Assembly (NCBI GenBank): GCA_035543335.1
Contig: DASZZH010000003.1
Span: forward strand, 1 to 64,000
DNA length: 64,000 nucleotides
DNA from: Burkholderiales bacterium
Lineage (GTDB): Bacteria > Pseudomonadota > Gammaproteobacteria > Burkholderiales > JAHFRG01
Direction: 5' to 3'
Below the pieces are notes generated by a model. The model was not told the DNA's origin and ran no database searches. It saw only the letters and a program-made list of their open reading frames with translations. A program made the translations under genes and the position numbers. Positions 34,295 through 48,023 of the stretch are shown one piece after another (the stretch's first letter is position 1; every line of letters begins with the position of its first letter).

Positions 34295-36181
34295 ATGAGT
34301 CAGCCCAACCAATTCCAACTGCTCAAACAAAAACGCTTCCTGCCATTTTTCCTAACTCAGTTCCTGGGCGCGTTTAACGATAATGTCTTCAAAAACGCCT
34401 TGGTCATCTTGGTAACGTTCCACGCAGCAAGTCTAAGTACCTTAAATGAAAACACACTCCCCAATCTGGCTCAAGGGCTTTTCATCTTGCCGTTCTTCCT
34501 GTTTTCCGCGATCGCCGGACAGCTGGCAGACAAATATGAAAAATCAAATCTCATCCGCCTGATAAAGCTCGCGGAGATTTGCATCATGATGCTGGGTGCA
34601 ATAGGTCTTTACTGGCGCAATCTCACTTTGTTAATGACCGCCCTATTTTTTTTGGGTCTTCACTCTACCGTCTTCGGACCTGTGAAGTACGCGATTATTC
34701 CCCAGCATTTAAAACAAGAGGAAATCATAGGGGGCAATGGCCTTGTGGAAATGGGAACCTTCCTCGCCATTTTGCTGGGCACGTTGCTAGGAGGCTTTCT
34801 GATTGCCCGAGAATCTACAGTAACCATATCAGCCACCATACTATCGTTAGCAGCCTTGGGTTATCTGGCAAGCCGCTGGATACCCTTTTCCCCTGCGCCC
34901 GCGCCAAAGCTGGAGATCAACTGGAATCTGCTCTCCGAAACCTGGCGGATCCTGCAATTTATGCGGGGGAACCGCACGGTATTCCTGTCGGTACTCGGCA
35001 TCTCATGGTTCTGGTTTCTCGGTGCGGTCTATCTGACTCAATTTCCCGGCTACACAAAGAACATACTGTTTGGCACTGAGGAAGTCGTGACCTTGTTACT
35101 CGCTACATTCTCCGTCGGAATAGGCGCGGGCTCGCTGCTGTGCGAGAGGCTCTCAGGACGGAGGGTTGAAATTGGATTAGTCCCGTTTGGTTCGATCGGG
35201 CTTACGCTTTTCGGAATCGATTTCTACTTCGCAAGCGCGGCCTTGCCCGCCCATGCGCCGGTGGGAGTATTGAATTTTATACGTGAACCCATGCACTGGC
35301 GCATCCTCACAGACCTAAGCCTGATTGGCATATTCGGCGGCTTCTACATCGTCCCCCTATACACGCTTATCCAAACCCGCTCGGAAGCCAGTCATCGCTC
35401 TCGCATCATCGCAGGCAACAATATTTTGAATGCGCTCTTTGTAGTGTTTGCGGCGGGGATTTCGATTGCACTGCTTAACTCTGGGCTTACCATTCCGCAA
35501 CTGCTGCTGGCTACCGCCTTCTTTAATGCAGTTGTCGGAATTTACATCTATACCCTGGTTCCTGAATTCTTGATGCGATTCCTGATCTGGCTGCTAGTAC
35601 ACACGGTTTACCGCCTGGAAAAATCAGGACTCGAACATATTCCTGAGTCGGGACCGGCAATTCTGATATGCAACCACGTAAGTTACGTAGACGCGCTAGT
35701 GATTGCCGCCGCCTGTCCACGCCCGATACGTTTTGTAATGGATTATCAGATTTTTAAAATTCCTGTGCTCGACTTTATATTCCGTACCGGCCGTGCAATC
35801 CCAATTGCGCCCGCTCGCGAGAATCCTAGCGCACTCCAGTTGGCCTATGATGAGATTGCCCATGCACTGATTGAAGGGGATCTGATTGGTATTTTTCCTG
35901 AAGGTAAGATCACCAATGACGGCCAGCTAAACCCATTCAAACTCGGGGTAACGCGCATCGTTGAACGCACTCCGGTACCCATTGTGCCGCTCGCATTACG
36001 CGGTCTCTGGGGAAGCTTCTTTTCCCGGCACGAAGGCCCGGCGATGACACGATGGGTACGCATTGCACGGCGCATATTTTCCCGTATCAGTCTGGTAGCT
36101 GCGCCGCCCGTGCTACCACATGAGGTCACCCTGGAGAGATTACACAATACTGTGCTGCAACTGCGAGGGAACTGGCTTTAG
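34295..36181 (+). CDS. Lysophospholipid transporter/acyltransferase fusion (LplT-PlsC type)
   Basis: The protein has 628 residues. Residues about 1-415 are an MFS permease of the LplT type (FLTQFLGAFNDNVFKNALVI near the start, then about 11 hydrophobic segments). Residues about 430-625 are a PlsC-type acyltransferase with NHVSYVDALV (the HX4D catalytic pair) and FPEGKIT. Such fusions flip lysophospholipids inward across the inner membrane and re-acylate them. The longer Aas-type relatives also carry an acyl-ACP synthetase domain, which is missing here. It stands alone after a gene-poor strip. Confidence 0.9.
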   Translation: MSQPNQFQLLKQKRFLPFFLTQFLGAFNDNVFKNALVILVTFHAASLSTLNENTLPNLAQGLFILPFFLFSAIAGQLADKYEKSNLIRLIKLAEICIMMLGAIGLYWRNLTLLMTALFFLGLHSTVFGPVKYAIIPQHLKQEEIIGGNGLVEMGTFLAILLGTLLGGFLIARESTVTISATILSLAALGYLASRWIPFSPAPAPKLEINWNLLSETWRILQFMRGNRTVFLSVLGISWFWFLGAVYLTQFPGYTKNILFGTEEVVTLLLATFSVGIGAGSLLCERLSGRRVEIGLVPFGSIGLTLFGIDFYFASAALPAHAPVGVLNFIREPMHWRILTDLSLIGIFGGFYIVPLYTLIQTRSEASHRSRIIAGNNILNALFVVFAAGISIALLNSGLTIPQLLLATAFFNAVVGIYIYTLVPEFLMRFLIWLLVHTVYRLEKSGLEHIPESGPAILICNHVSYVDALVIAAACPRPIRFVMDYQIFKIPVLDFIFRTGRAIPIAPARENPSALQLAYDEIAHALIEGDLIGIFPEGKITNDGQLNPFKLGVTRIVERTPVPIVPLALRGLWGSFFSRHEGPAMTRWVRIARRIFSRISLVAAPPVLPHEVTLERLHNTVLQLRGNWL

Positions 36182-36220
36182 ACTGGGTATTTTGTAAAAA
36201 AGAATTCTCACGGCGATCTC

Positions 36221-36247
36221 GGCGAGCGCTGGCGAGTGAGGGCGGGC
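36221..36247. repeat. Echo of the island-end TTGGCGAG repeat
   Basis: GGCGAGCGCTGGCGAGTGAG then GGCGGGC matches 30243-30269 at the island's right end, and a short TTAAAAA follows both at similar distance. It may be a remnant of an element end or an independent repeat; no att core is seen here. Confidence 0.45.
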
Positions 36248-36277
36248 TAAAGTTGACGTTAAAAAAACCAATTTGTA

Positions 36278-39207
36278 TCAGACGGCGCCTGCCCGACGCC
36301 GTGTTTGCAATAACCGGACAAACTCTTCCGCTGGTACCGGCTTGCTGAAATAATAACCCTGATACTCATCGCAGTGGAATTTTGACAGGAAGGCAAGTTG
36401 TTCCTTGGTTTCCACTCCTTCCGCAACCACTTCGAGCCCGAGACTTTTTGCCATGGCAATTACGGCTTTGACTATGCTGGCATCGTCGGCGTCGGAGATG
36501 AGGTCGCGCACGAACGACTGGTCGATCTTGAGTCTGTGCACCGGAAAGCGCTGGAGATAAGCCAAACTCGAGTAACCGGTGCCGAAATCGTCAACCGAAA
36601 GCTGCACGCCGAGCTGATGGAGCTGCTGCAGTATGGCAATGGCTTTGTCGGCATGATGCATAATCACGCCCTCGGTGATTTCGAGCTCCAGAAAACGGGG
36701 GGCGAGGCCGGTCTTGTCCAGCACCTCGGCTATCATTTCCACCAGGTTTTTTTGCCGCAACTGGCGTGGCGAAAGATTGACCGACATCAGCAACGGCGGG
36801 ATTCCTTGATCCTGCCACGCCTTGTTTTGGGCGCAGGCGGTTTTCAATACCCATTCGCCGATGGGAATGATCAACCCGGTTTTCTCCGCCAACGGGATAA
36901 ACCGGGCTGGCGGAACGAGACCAGCTCCTTGCTATTCCAGCGGATTAATGCTTCCGTGCCGACGATTTCTCCGCTTTTTATCTCCACTTGGGGCTGGTAA
37001 TGCAGCAGTAATTCCTGGCGGTCGATGGCATACCGCAGCAGGTTTTCCATGTCGAGACGTTCGGCGGCCTGGGCATTCATCTCATGGGCATAAAACTCGT
37101 GGGTATTGCGCCCTTCCTCTTTAGCGCGATACATGGCAATGTCGGCGGTTTGCAGTAACGCATCGATGTCTTCCGCATCGCGTGGATAGAGGGTAATTCC
37201 GATGCTGGCGGTAACGAAGATTTCCCGTCCTTGGATGACGATCGAATCGGCGAAAGCTTTTCGAATCTTTTCTGCCACCGTAGTTACCTGGTCTTCATGG
37301 GTAATGTTTTCCAGTATGATGGTAAACTCGTCGCCTCCCAGGCGGGCGATGGTATCCACGTCCCGCAGCGATTCTCTGAGAAGACCGGCGGTGGCTTGCA
37401 GTACCTCGTCCCCAATCGTATGTCCCAGCGTATCGTTTATTTCCTTGAAGCGGTCAAGATCGAGGAACATCAGCGCCAGCATTTTCCCATCGCGCTTGGC
37501 CCTCGCCATGGTGAGCGACAGCCGGTCGCGGAACAGGTTGCGGTTGGGCAGCCCGGTCAGCGAGTCGTACTGGGCGAGATAGGTCAGTTGTTCTTCGGCT
37601 TTCTTGCGCTCGGTGATGTCTTCTGAAATGCCGAGCAGGTATTGTGGATTTCCGTTTTCGTCGAGAATGGGCATTTTTTTAGTTTGCAGTATCTTTTTCG
37701 TGCCATCCTTGGTTTTTATCGGTTCTTCCACAATGAAAACATGCTTGCCGATTCGCAGGGTCTCCCGATCCTTGCCGGTAAAGAAGTCGGCCTGCTCCTT
37801 CGGAAAGAAGTCGTAGTCGCTCTTGCCCAGCAATTCTTTCTCCGAATAACCGGTCAGTTGCTCGCCGGCCTTGTTTAAACGCACAAATTTCAGATCCTTG
37901 GCATCCTTGACGAAAATCATGTTGGGAATATTGTCGACGATGGAACTGAGGAAGGTCTGAGTACTGCGGATTTCCTCTTCCGCCCGCTTGCGTCGGGTAA
38001 TGTCGCGCATCACCACCTGCGCACCGGGTTTGCCCTTATATGTGAAAGGTGAAGCAGTTACTTCGACATCCACTGCCTTGCCGTCAAGCCTGAGCATTTT
38101 TTCTTCAAGTGGCGGCACCGTGCGGTTTTCTTCCCTGATTTGGCGCATACGCTCCACGACGGTTTCCAGGTAATCCGGGTGAACGATATCGAGAACCGGC
38201 TTGCCGATGAGTTCATCAGGAGTGGCTGCGCCCAGCAGTTTCACGCACGCGCTGTTGACAAAGGTAAACCGGCCTTCGCTCTGGATTAAAATTGCGTCAG
38301 GGGAGAGTTCCACCAACTGGCGGTAGCGTTCCTCGCTTTCCCGCAGAGCGTTTTCCACCTGCATGCGTTCCTGCATTTCCTGCTGCAGCAGCGCGTTGGC
38401 GCGGGAGAGTTCGGCGCTGCGCGTTTCCAAGACAACATTCGCCCGGCGCAGTGTTTCGGCAAGCTTCGCCGAGCGGTCGGCGAGCCTGGCGTCGAACACC
38501 GAAATCAGCAGGGTCGTCGTCAAGAACATGAAAGTAAATCCTCCGATGGCGCCGGCGAGCCAGACGTTATTGATGTCCTGCGGACTCACGGTGCAGATGC
38601 TGTTCGGTGCAATGATCGCGGCTGCCATGCCGGTATAGTGCATCCCGGAGATTGCGGCGCCCATGACGAGCGCGCTGCCGGCTTTCTTCCAGAACGCCGA
38701 CAAGATCGTCTCCGAGCGCAGTTGAAAAGCGATCCACAAAGCGGCCAGTGAGGCCGCCATGGCGATCAGAATGGAGAGACTGAAGAGGAACGAGTCATAG
38801 CGTATCGGCGGCTTCATTTGCATCGCCGCCATCCCGGTATAGTGCATTGACGCGATGCCAATGCCCATGAGCAAGCCGGCGCCCAACAGCCGGCGCATGC
38901 TTAAGGTGCCATGGCTCACCGTAAACAGCGCGAATCCCGACACGATGACCGCAATCAGCAGCGACAGCAGCGTGATGGGGATGTCGTATGACATCGGTAT
39001 CGGCAAACGAAAGGCCAGCATGCCGATAAAGTGCATCGACCAGATGCCGGTTCCCATGGACAGCGCGCCCCCGGCGAGCCAATACCGCGCTGTCTTGCTT
39101 CCCGTTGATGCGGCGATGCGCGAGGCCAGGTCAAGCGCCACGTAGGATGCGATGACCGCAACCACTATCGAAAGAATTACCAGCCAGGTGTTGTAAGTTC
39201 CGGCCAT
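36278..39207 (-). pseudogene. MHYT-PAS-PAS-GGDEF-EAL c-di-GMP protein, frameshifted
   Basis: The first frame (36871-39207, 778 residues) encodes a seven-helix MHYT sensor (WSMHFIGML, SMHYTGMAAMQM, GMHYTGMAAAI), a linker coil, two PAS domains, a GGDEF domain with an intact RLGGDEFTI, and the start of EAL (TEALIRWNSKEL). The second frame (36278-36892, 204 residues) holds the rest of EAL (PIGEWVLKTACAQNKAW, FGTGYSSLAYL). One base is missing near 36922, where the paralogue at 60593 reads straight through. If real, cyclase activity could persist and phosphodiesterase activity would be lost; a read error is also possible. Confidence 0.85.
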
Positions 39208-39472
39208 GCTTCGGTTCCCCTCATATGGCCGCTCTTGACCGGCCAGCGTGGCGAGTGCTTGTTACCCTATACTGCGATTCGGGGCAGTTTTGCTTGGTTA
39301 CAGAAACACCCCCTCTCCTTTTCTGTTTATAGTAGCTCATTTTTTCAAATATTTTAGGAAAATGTTCCACGTAAATCAGTGCTATCCACAATTGCGGGAT
39401 CCGCTCGCAGACGTGAACGGGCGGCTTGGCCTTGCCCCAGGTAACCTTACCTGCGTTTACTGCCCACAAAAC

Positions 39473-39497
39473 CAACCCGCGGCAAAAGCGCGGGTTG
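39473..39497 (-). terminator. Terminator of the HNH-rtcB-cytochrome operon
   Basis: A perfect 9-bp stem (CAACCCGCG/CGCGGGTTG) with a 7-base loop, followed on the minus strand by GTTTTGT. It lies 17 bases after the cytochrome stop. Confidence 0.7.
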
Positions 39498-39514
39498 ATG
39501 ATGCTTGTTGGGGA

Positions 39515-39988
39515 TTAATTCTGGATCGGGTGAAGGTGCCCCGGTTTGATGGCCCCGTCTGAACGGCCCTTGAGATAGGCGTACAAGTTGTCAATGTTAT
39601 CGGTGACGGTTTTCGAGTCCTTGTACGGCGGCATCGCCGTTCCTGGCCTGCCGTTCAGGACCGCTTCCTTGAATTGCTCCTTGGTGAGGCGCTGGAGCGC
39701 GTCAATGAGCGAAGGACCAACCAGCCCTTGCTGTTGCGCGCCATGGCAGCGTTCGCAGGCCATCGCGCGCCAGGATTTCCAGCCTTCCAGCGTTTTGGCA
39801 TCAACTTTGTCGCCGTCCGTTACCGTATAAAGCGGTTCGTCTGTTTTGGCCGCTGCTCGCGTTGGTGCCGGTGCGGGAGCCGCCGTTTGCGTTTGAGTTT
39901 TGGGTGCGGTATCGCTTGACTGCTGGCAAGCAGCAAGACCGATGACCATTGCCGCAAGGAAAAAAACAATTTTGTTGATTCGTTTCAT
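39515..39988 (-). CDS. Lipoprotein c-type cytochrome (c5-like)
   Basis: The 157 residues from ATG 39988 begin with a lipoprotein signal (FLAAMVIGLAAC, lipid cysteine near residue 21). An Ala/Pro/Thr linker follows, then one class I cytochrome c domain with CERCH and the axial methionine in GTAMPPYKD. It is a periplasm-facing electron carrier held in the membrane. It follows rtcB by 13 bases and is probably co-transcribed, though no functional tie to RNA repair is known. A longer frame starting at 40042 would overlap rtcB and is unlikely. Confidence 0.88.
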   Translation of the reverse strand: MKRINKIVFFLAAMVIGLAACQQSSDTAPKTQTQTAAPAPAPTRAAAKTDEPLYTVTDGDKVDAKTLEGWKSWRAMACERCHGAQQQGLVGPSLIDALQRLTKEQFKEAVLNGRPGTAMPPYKDSKTVTDNIDNLYAYLKGRSDGAIKPGHLHPIQN

Positions 39989-40001
39989 CAGACTTCTCCC
40001 A

Positions 40002-41195
40002 TCATCCTTTGACGCACAAGACTTGCTTGAGAGTATGCACAACCTCGACCAGTTCGGATTGCGCGGCCATCACCGCATCAATATCCTTGTACGCGCCGGG
40101 AATTTCATCCAGCACCCCGCCGTCCTTGCGGCATTCCACGCCTTGCGTTTGCATCTCCAGATCGGCCCGCGAAAACCTGCGCTTGGCCTCGGCCCTCGAC
40201 ATGCGACGGCCGGCGCCGTGGCTGCAGGAGCAATAGGATTCCGGGTTGCCCTTGCCGCGCACGATGTAGGAGCGCGTGCCCATCGAGCCGGGAATGATGC
40301 CGAACTCGCCCGCGCGTGCCGACACCGCGCCTTTGCGCGTAATCCAGATTTTCCGGCCGTAATGCTCTTCGATACTGGCATAGTTGTGATGGCAGTTCAC
40401 CGCCATTTCGCCGGTTGCAATGCGTTCGCCGAAAAAACGCTCGAGCGCGCACAAAATCTGCCGCAGCATCAGCTCGCGGTTGAGCGCCGCGTAATCCTGC
40501 GCCCAGGTGAGCGCTTCGGCGTAATCGGCAAATTCCTTCGTGCCTTCGTCAAGCCAAGCGAGATCGCGGTCGGCAAGTTGATGGTGCATGCGCGCGGCAT
40601 ACTGCTTGGCATCGGAAATCGCTACATCCGCAAGCGTCTTGCCGATATTGCGCGAGCCCGAATGCAGCATGACCCACAGGTTTTGCTGCTCGTCGAGGCA
40701 CAACTCGATGAAATGATTGCCGCCGCCCAATGTGCCCATTTGGCACCAGATGCGTTTTTCATCGAGTCGCCTGACGCGGGACAAAATCCCAAGCCGCTCA
40801 AAGCGCCGATGAATTTCTTTTGGTCTTTGCTTGAGTAAGGCGCCCTTGCCTTCGATCTGCAGCGGCGCGCGGTGCGCATTGAAGCCGACTGGAACCGCGG
40901 CTTCAATCGCTGAGCGGATTTTTCCCAGGCTGTCTGGTAGATCGTTTGCCTGCAGACGCGTGCGTGTTGCCACCATGCCGCAGCCGATATCCACGCCGAC
41001 TGCCGCGGGAATAATCGCGCCTTTGGTGGGGATCACGCTGCCGACGGTCGCGCCTTTGCCCAAATGCACATCGGGCATCACCGCGATGTGCCCGGCGAGC
41101 ACCGGCAGCTTCGCCATGTTTTCAAGCTGGCGCAAGGCTTCCGCTTCGACAGGGACGCCATCGGTCCACATCCGGATTTGCGCCGCGTGTTGCAT
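40002..41195 (-). CDS. rtcB: RNA ligase RtcB
   Basis: The 397-residue protein is the manganese- and GTP-dependent ligase that joins 2',3'-cyclic phosphate or 3'-phosphate RNA ends to 5'-OH ends. Metal ligands are visible in DVHLGKGATVG, GVDIGCGM and GGGNHFIE, and the guanylylated histidine is in CSHGAGRRMSR. It is the short RtcB2/RtcB type found in many bacteria. No rtcA or rtcR is present; instead it lies between an HNH nuclease gene (7 bases upstream) and a cytochrome c gene. Confidence 0.95.
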   Translation of the reverse strand: MQHAAQIRMWTDGVPVEAEALRQLENMAKLPVLAGHIAVMPDVHLGKGATVGSVIPTKGAIIPAAVGVDIGCGMVATRTRLQANDLPDSLGKIRSAIEAAVPVGFNAHRAPLQIEGKGALLKQRPKEIHRRFERLGILSRVRRLDEKRIWCQMGTLGGGNHFIELCLDEQQNLWVMLHSGSRNIGKTLADVAISDAKQYAARMHHQLADRDLAWLDEGTKEFADYAEALTWAQDYAALNRELMLRQILCALERFFGERIATGEMAVNCHHNYASIEEHYGRKIWITRKGAVSARAGEFGIIPGSMGTRSYIVRGKGNPESYCSCSHGAGRRMSRAEAKRRFSRADLEMQTQGVECRKDGGVLDEIPGAYKDIDAVMAAQSELVEVVHTLKQVLCVKG

Positions 41196-41202
41196 GACGG
41201 GA

Positions 41203-41778
41203 CTACGCCCGGCCGACCCAGAGCCTGCTGTATTTTGGAACGTGGGCGAGAAGATAATCCATCTGGTCGGCGAGGATGTGGCGGTTCGCCAGAATCATGC
41301 CTTCATAGCGATTAGGCGCGTAAGGCACGTAAAACAACTTCATCCTCGCCTCTTCCGGCGTGCGATTGGACTTGACTTCGTTGCACATACGGCAGGCGGT
41401 GACCACATTGGTCCAGCGATCCGCGCCGCCGCGCGAAGTCGGTGTCACGTGGTCCTTGGTGAGTTCGTGCGCGTGGTACCGGCCGCCGCAATAGGCGCAC
41501 ATCTGCCGGTCGCGGCGGAACAACGTTTCGCGATTAAGCCACGGCTCGCATTCGAAATGTCCGGTGTGCATTTTGCCTTCGACCGCGATGATGGGACGCG
41601 GCGCGATTTCCGAACGCTTGCCGGTGAGCCGAGAAATGCCGCCGTGGTACACGCACACCGGATCGCCGATGGACCAGGTCACCAGTTCGCGCGCGTAATA
41701 CAGCACCGCCTCCTGCGTGTCGATCCAGCGACGCGGAAGGCCGGCGACATCAAGCGTCAATACCAGCGGTGTGCTCAT
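41203..41778 (-). CDS. HNH endonuclease family protein
   Basis: The 191 residues contain one HNH domain with two zinc knuckles: CAYCGGRYHAHELTKDHVTP and WTNVVTACRMCNEVKSNRTP. The histidine of KDHV and the asparagine region WTN are the catalytic core. An N-terminal region of about 90 residues precedes it. This family is common as a stand-alone chromosomal protein in proteobacteria and its target is not known. It is first in an operon with rtcB, which may hint at nucleic-acid damage and repair, but that is inference. Confidence 0.85.
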   Translation of the reverse strand: MSTPLVLTLDVAGLPRRWIDTQEAVLYYARELVTWSIGDPVCVYHGGISRLTGKRSEIAPRPIIAVEGKMHTGHFECEPWLNRETLFRRDRQMCAYCGGRYHAHELTKDHVTPTSRGGADRWTNVVTACRMCNEVKSNRTPEEARMKLFYVPYAPNRYEGMILANRHILADQMDYLLAHVPKYSRLWVGRA

Positions 41779-42057
41779 GTGTTTAATCCAGTTTAGCTCG
41801 TTGGGCAGCGCATAATGCCAAATAAACGCGCCTGCCCGCAGATTCGTCCATTGTATCTCCTGCGAAGGGTATTTTCCAATAATTTAGCGACTTAGTGATA
41901 AGACTAAATTATTAACTTAACTTATCCCGTTAGGCCAGCCAGGGAGCATGAAGAGCGATCAGCCCAGATAAGCGCAGCCGCCCCGCCTTAAGAAGGGAGA
42001 CAAACAAACGAGCCCGTCGCAGAACTCGCAATGACCCGGCAGTGATTTGGTATTGTT
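41779..42057. other. Intergenic with inverted repeat AATAATTTAG/CTAAATTATT
   Basis: About 280 bases between ftsB and the HNH gene. A 10-bp inverted repeat (41878-41887 and 41904-41913, 16 bases apart) lies about 100 bases upstream of the HNH start and could be an operator. No gene seen. Confidence 0.45.
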
Positions 42058-46218
<4,161 letters not shown>

Positions 46219-46306
46219 TCACAATGAAAGAGAAAACTCCCCACAAGCGGCAGACCCGCTAGAATAACGGCTGCCAAATCCGAAAAAGCGGAAACCCTCT
46301 TCATCC

Positions 46307-47344
46307 ATGCACGCCATATGGGAAACCCATCTGCGCAACACCGGCGCCAATCTGACCGATGACACAGCCCGTGATTTCGGCGACCTGCGCGCCGAGCTGC
46401 GCACCGCACGGGATGGCACAGTCCTATGCGACCTTTCGCAATACGGTCTGCTCCTGTTTGCGGGAGACGAGGCCCAGGCTTTTTTGCACGCCCAGCTTTC
46501 CAGCGACGTCAAAAAAATTCATCTTGCCGCCGCCCAATACAGCAGCTACTGTACGGCCAAGGGACGTATGCTGGCGAATTTTCTGCTCTGGCAATCCAAT
46601 GAAGGTTTTTTTGCCCAGCTTCATGCCGGTTTGCTCGAATCCATTCAAAATCGTCTCACCAAATTCGTGCTGCGCTCCAAAGTGAAAATCAGCAACGTCA
46701 GCGACAGCCATGTCCGTCTGGGACTCGCCGGCGTTCAGGCCGAAGCATTGGTGAAAAAACACCTCGGCAGCCTGCCCCCAGCCAGGCTGAGCGTGGTTCG
46801 CGAGAAGGCGGCGACCTTGATTCGCCTGTCTCCCAATCGTTTCGAAATAATTGTCCCGCACCAGGGAGCGGCGAAACTGTGGGATGCCCTGCGTACCGAA
46901 GCAAAGTCGGCGGGCAGCGCCTGCTGGGACTGGCTCAACGTCCGCGATGGCGTTCCGGTGATTACCGCGGCAACCCAGGAGCAATTTGTGCCGCAAATGG
47001 CGAACCTGGAACTCCTCGGCGCGGTGAGTTTTAATAAGGGTTGCTATCCGGGGCAAGAAATTGTCGCGCGCATCCAGCACCTGGGTTTGCTCAAGCGGCG
47101 CATGTATTGGGCTCACGTGGACATTGAAGCTTCGCCGCAACCGGGCGACGAGCTTCTCAGCAAGGATATCGAAGGCCAGGCGAGCGGAATGATAGTGAAC
47201 GCCGCAGCGGCGCCTGAAGGCGGTTATGATGTGCTGGCTGTCGTGCAAATCAGCAGTGCGCTAAGTGGCGAGGTACGCTGGAAATCCGTGGACGGCGCCG
47301 CTTTGAAATTGTTGCCCCTGCCCTATTTACCTAGGGACCTCTGA
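46307..47344 (+). CDS. ygfZ: YgfZ/GcvT-like folate-binding protein
   Basis: The 345-residue protein has the GcvT-like fold with the YgfZ signature KGCYPGQEIVAR, whose cysteine is needed for function. YgfZ helps in the repair or assembly of certain iron-sulfur proteins such as MiaB, using tetrahydrofolate. The last codons (PRDL) and the stop TGA come from the left end of the repeat element that begins at 47333, so the native C-terminus has been trimmed or replaced there. Confidence 0.9.
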   Translation: MHAIWETHLRNTGANLTDDTARDFGDLRAELRTARDGTVLCDLSQYGLLLFAGDEAQAFLHAQLSSDVKKIHLAAAQYSSYCTAKGRMLANFLLWQSNEGFFAQLHAGLLESIQNRLTKFVLRSKVKISNVSDSHVRLGLAGVQAEALVKKHLGSLPPARLSVVREKAATLIRLSPNRFEIIVPHQGAAKLWDALRTEAKSAGSACWDWLNVRDGVPVITAATQEQFVPQMANLELLGAVSFNKGCYPGQEIVARIQHLGLLKRRMYWAHVDIEASPQPGDELLSKDIEGQASGMIVNAAAAPEGGYDVLAVVQISSALSGEVRWKSVDGAALKLLPLPYLPRDL

Positions 47345-47737
47345 TTAGGTCCTCCGCGAATTGCGTTGCAGGTAAAATGCGGATGGATGCAAGGCGCGCG
47401 ACGAAGGTCGTAGCCGGGACTACGACACCGAGGAGCGCAACGACGCAGACACCGCATTTTACCGCAACCCGGACAGGACGGCTGCCGCGACACGGTAAGC
47501 GAAGCTGGGGGTGCGGGAGCGGCAGCATGAGCACCCCGTTTTACGGTGTTGCTTGCGGCAGCTTTGCGCCCCTGCCCGCACCACGTTGCGCGAGACCGAG
47601 TTCGGGGCGCCTTTCCGGGCGGACTGCTTTGTCGCTCGGCTTGCCAAGGGGAATGGCCATTGGCTGCGCCTCGCTTCGCGCATCCCATCCCGGAAAGCCG
47701 CCGTCGCAACCGCGTGGGACTTAATCAGAGGTTCCCT
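47333..47737. repeat. Dispersed 19-bp-TIR element, copy 2
   Basis: The left end reads AGGGACCTCTGATTAGGTCC (47333-47352) and the right end GGACTTAATCAGAGGTTCCC (47717-47736), near-perfect complements. The interior resembles copies 1 and 3 and holds the hairpin GTCGTAG-CCGGGA-CTACGAC near 47407-47426. It gives ygfZ its stop codon on the left. On the right it gives AGAGG 8 bases before the ATG of the DUF4936 gene. No transposase is encoded. Confidence 0.85.
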
Positions 47738-47739
47738 TA

Positions 47740-48021
47740 ATGCCGCTCAATTTTTACATTTATTACCGGGTGGAGCAGGCCCATGCTGCGTCGCTGGAAC
47801 TCCGTATTCACGCCATGCAAACCGCTTTGCGGAAACAGACCGGGGTTGCCGGACGTCTGCTGAAGAAACGCGACGATTCGCTGTTGTGGATGGAAATCTA
47901 CGAAGATGTCGCCGAATCCGGTCCGTTTGAAGATGCGCTGATGCAAGCTGTCGAAAAATACCACCTGAAACAATTTGTGGAAGCGGGATCACAACGGCAT
48001 ACCGAGTGCTTTGTCCTTTAA
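47740..48021 (+). CDS. DUF4936 family protein
   Basis: This 93-residue soluble alpha/beta protein (MPLNFYIYYRVEQAHAASLE..., LWMEIYEDVAESGPFEDALM) fits DUF4936, a small family of betaproteobacteria related in fold to ferredoxin-like dimeric barrels. Function unknown. The ATG is 3 bases after the repeat element, whose end supplies a plausible ribosome-binding site (AGAGG). The NRDE gene starts 3 bases after its stop. Confidence 0.8.
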   Translation: MPLNFYIYYRVEQAHAASLELRIHAMQTALRKQTGVAGRLLKKRDDSLLWMEIYEDVAESGPFEDALMQAVEKYHLKQFVEAGSQRHTECFVL

Positions 48022-48023
48022 CC

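Noticed and set aside
47511-47930. Frames inside repeat copy 2 that run into the DUF4936 gene
   Set aside because: They consist of repeat sequence and an out-of-frame reading of the DUF4936 gene.
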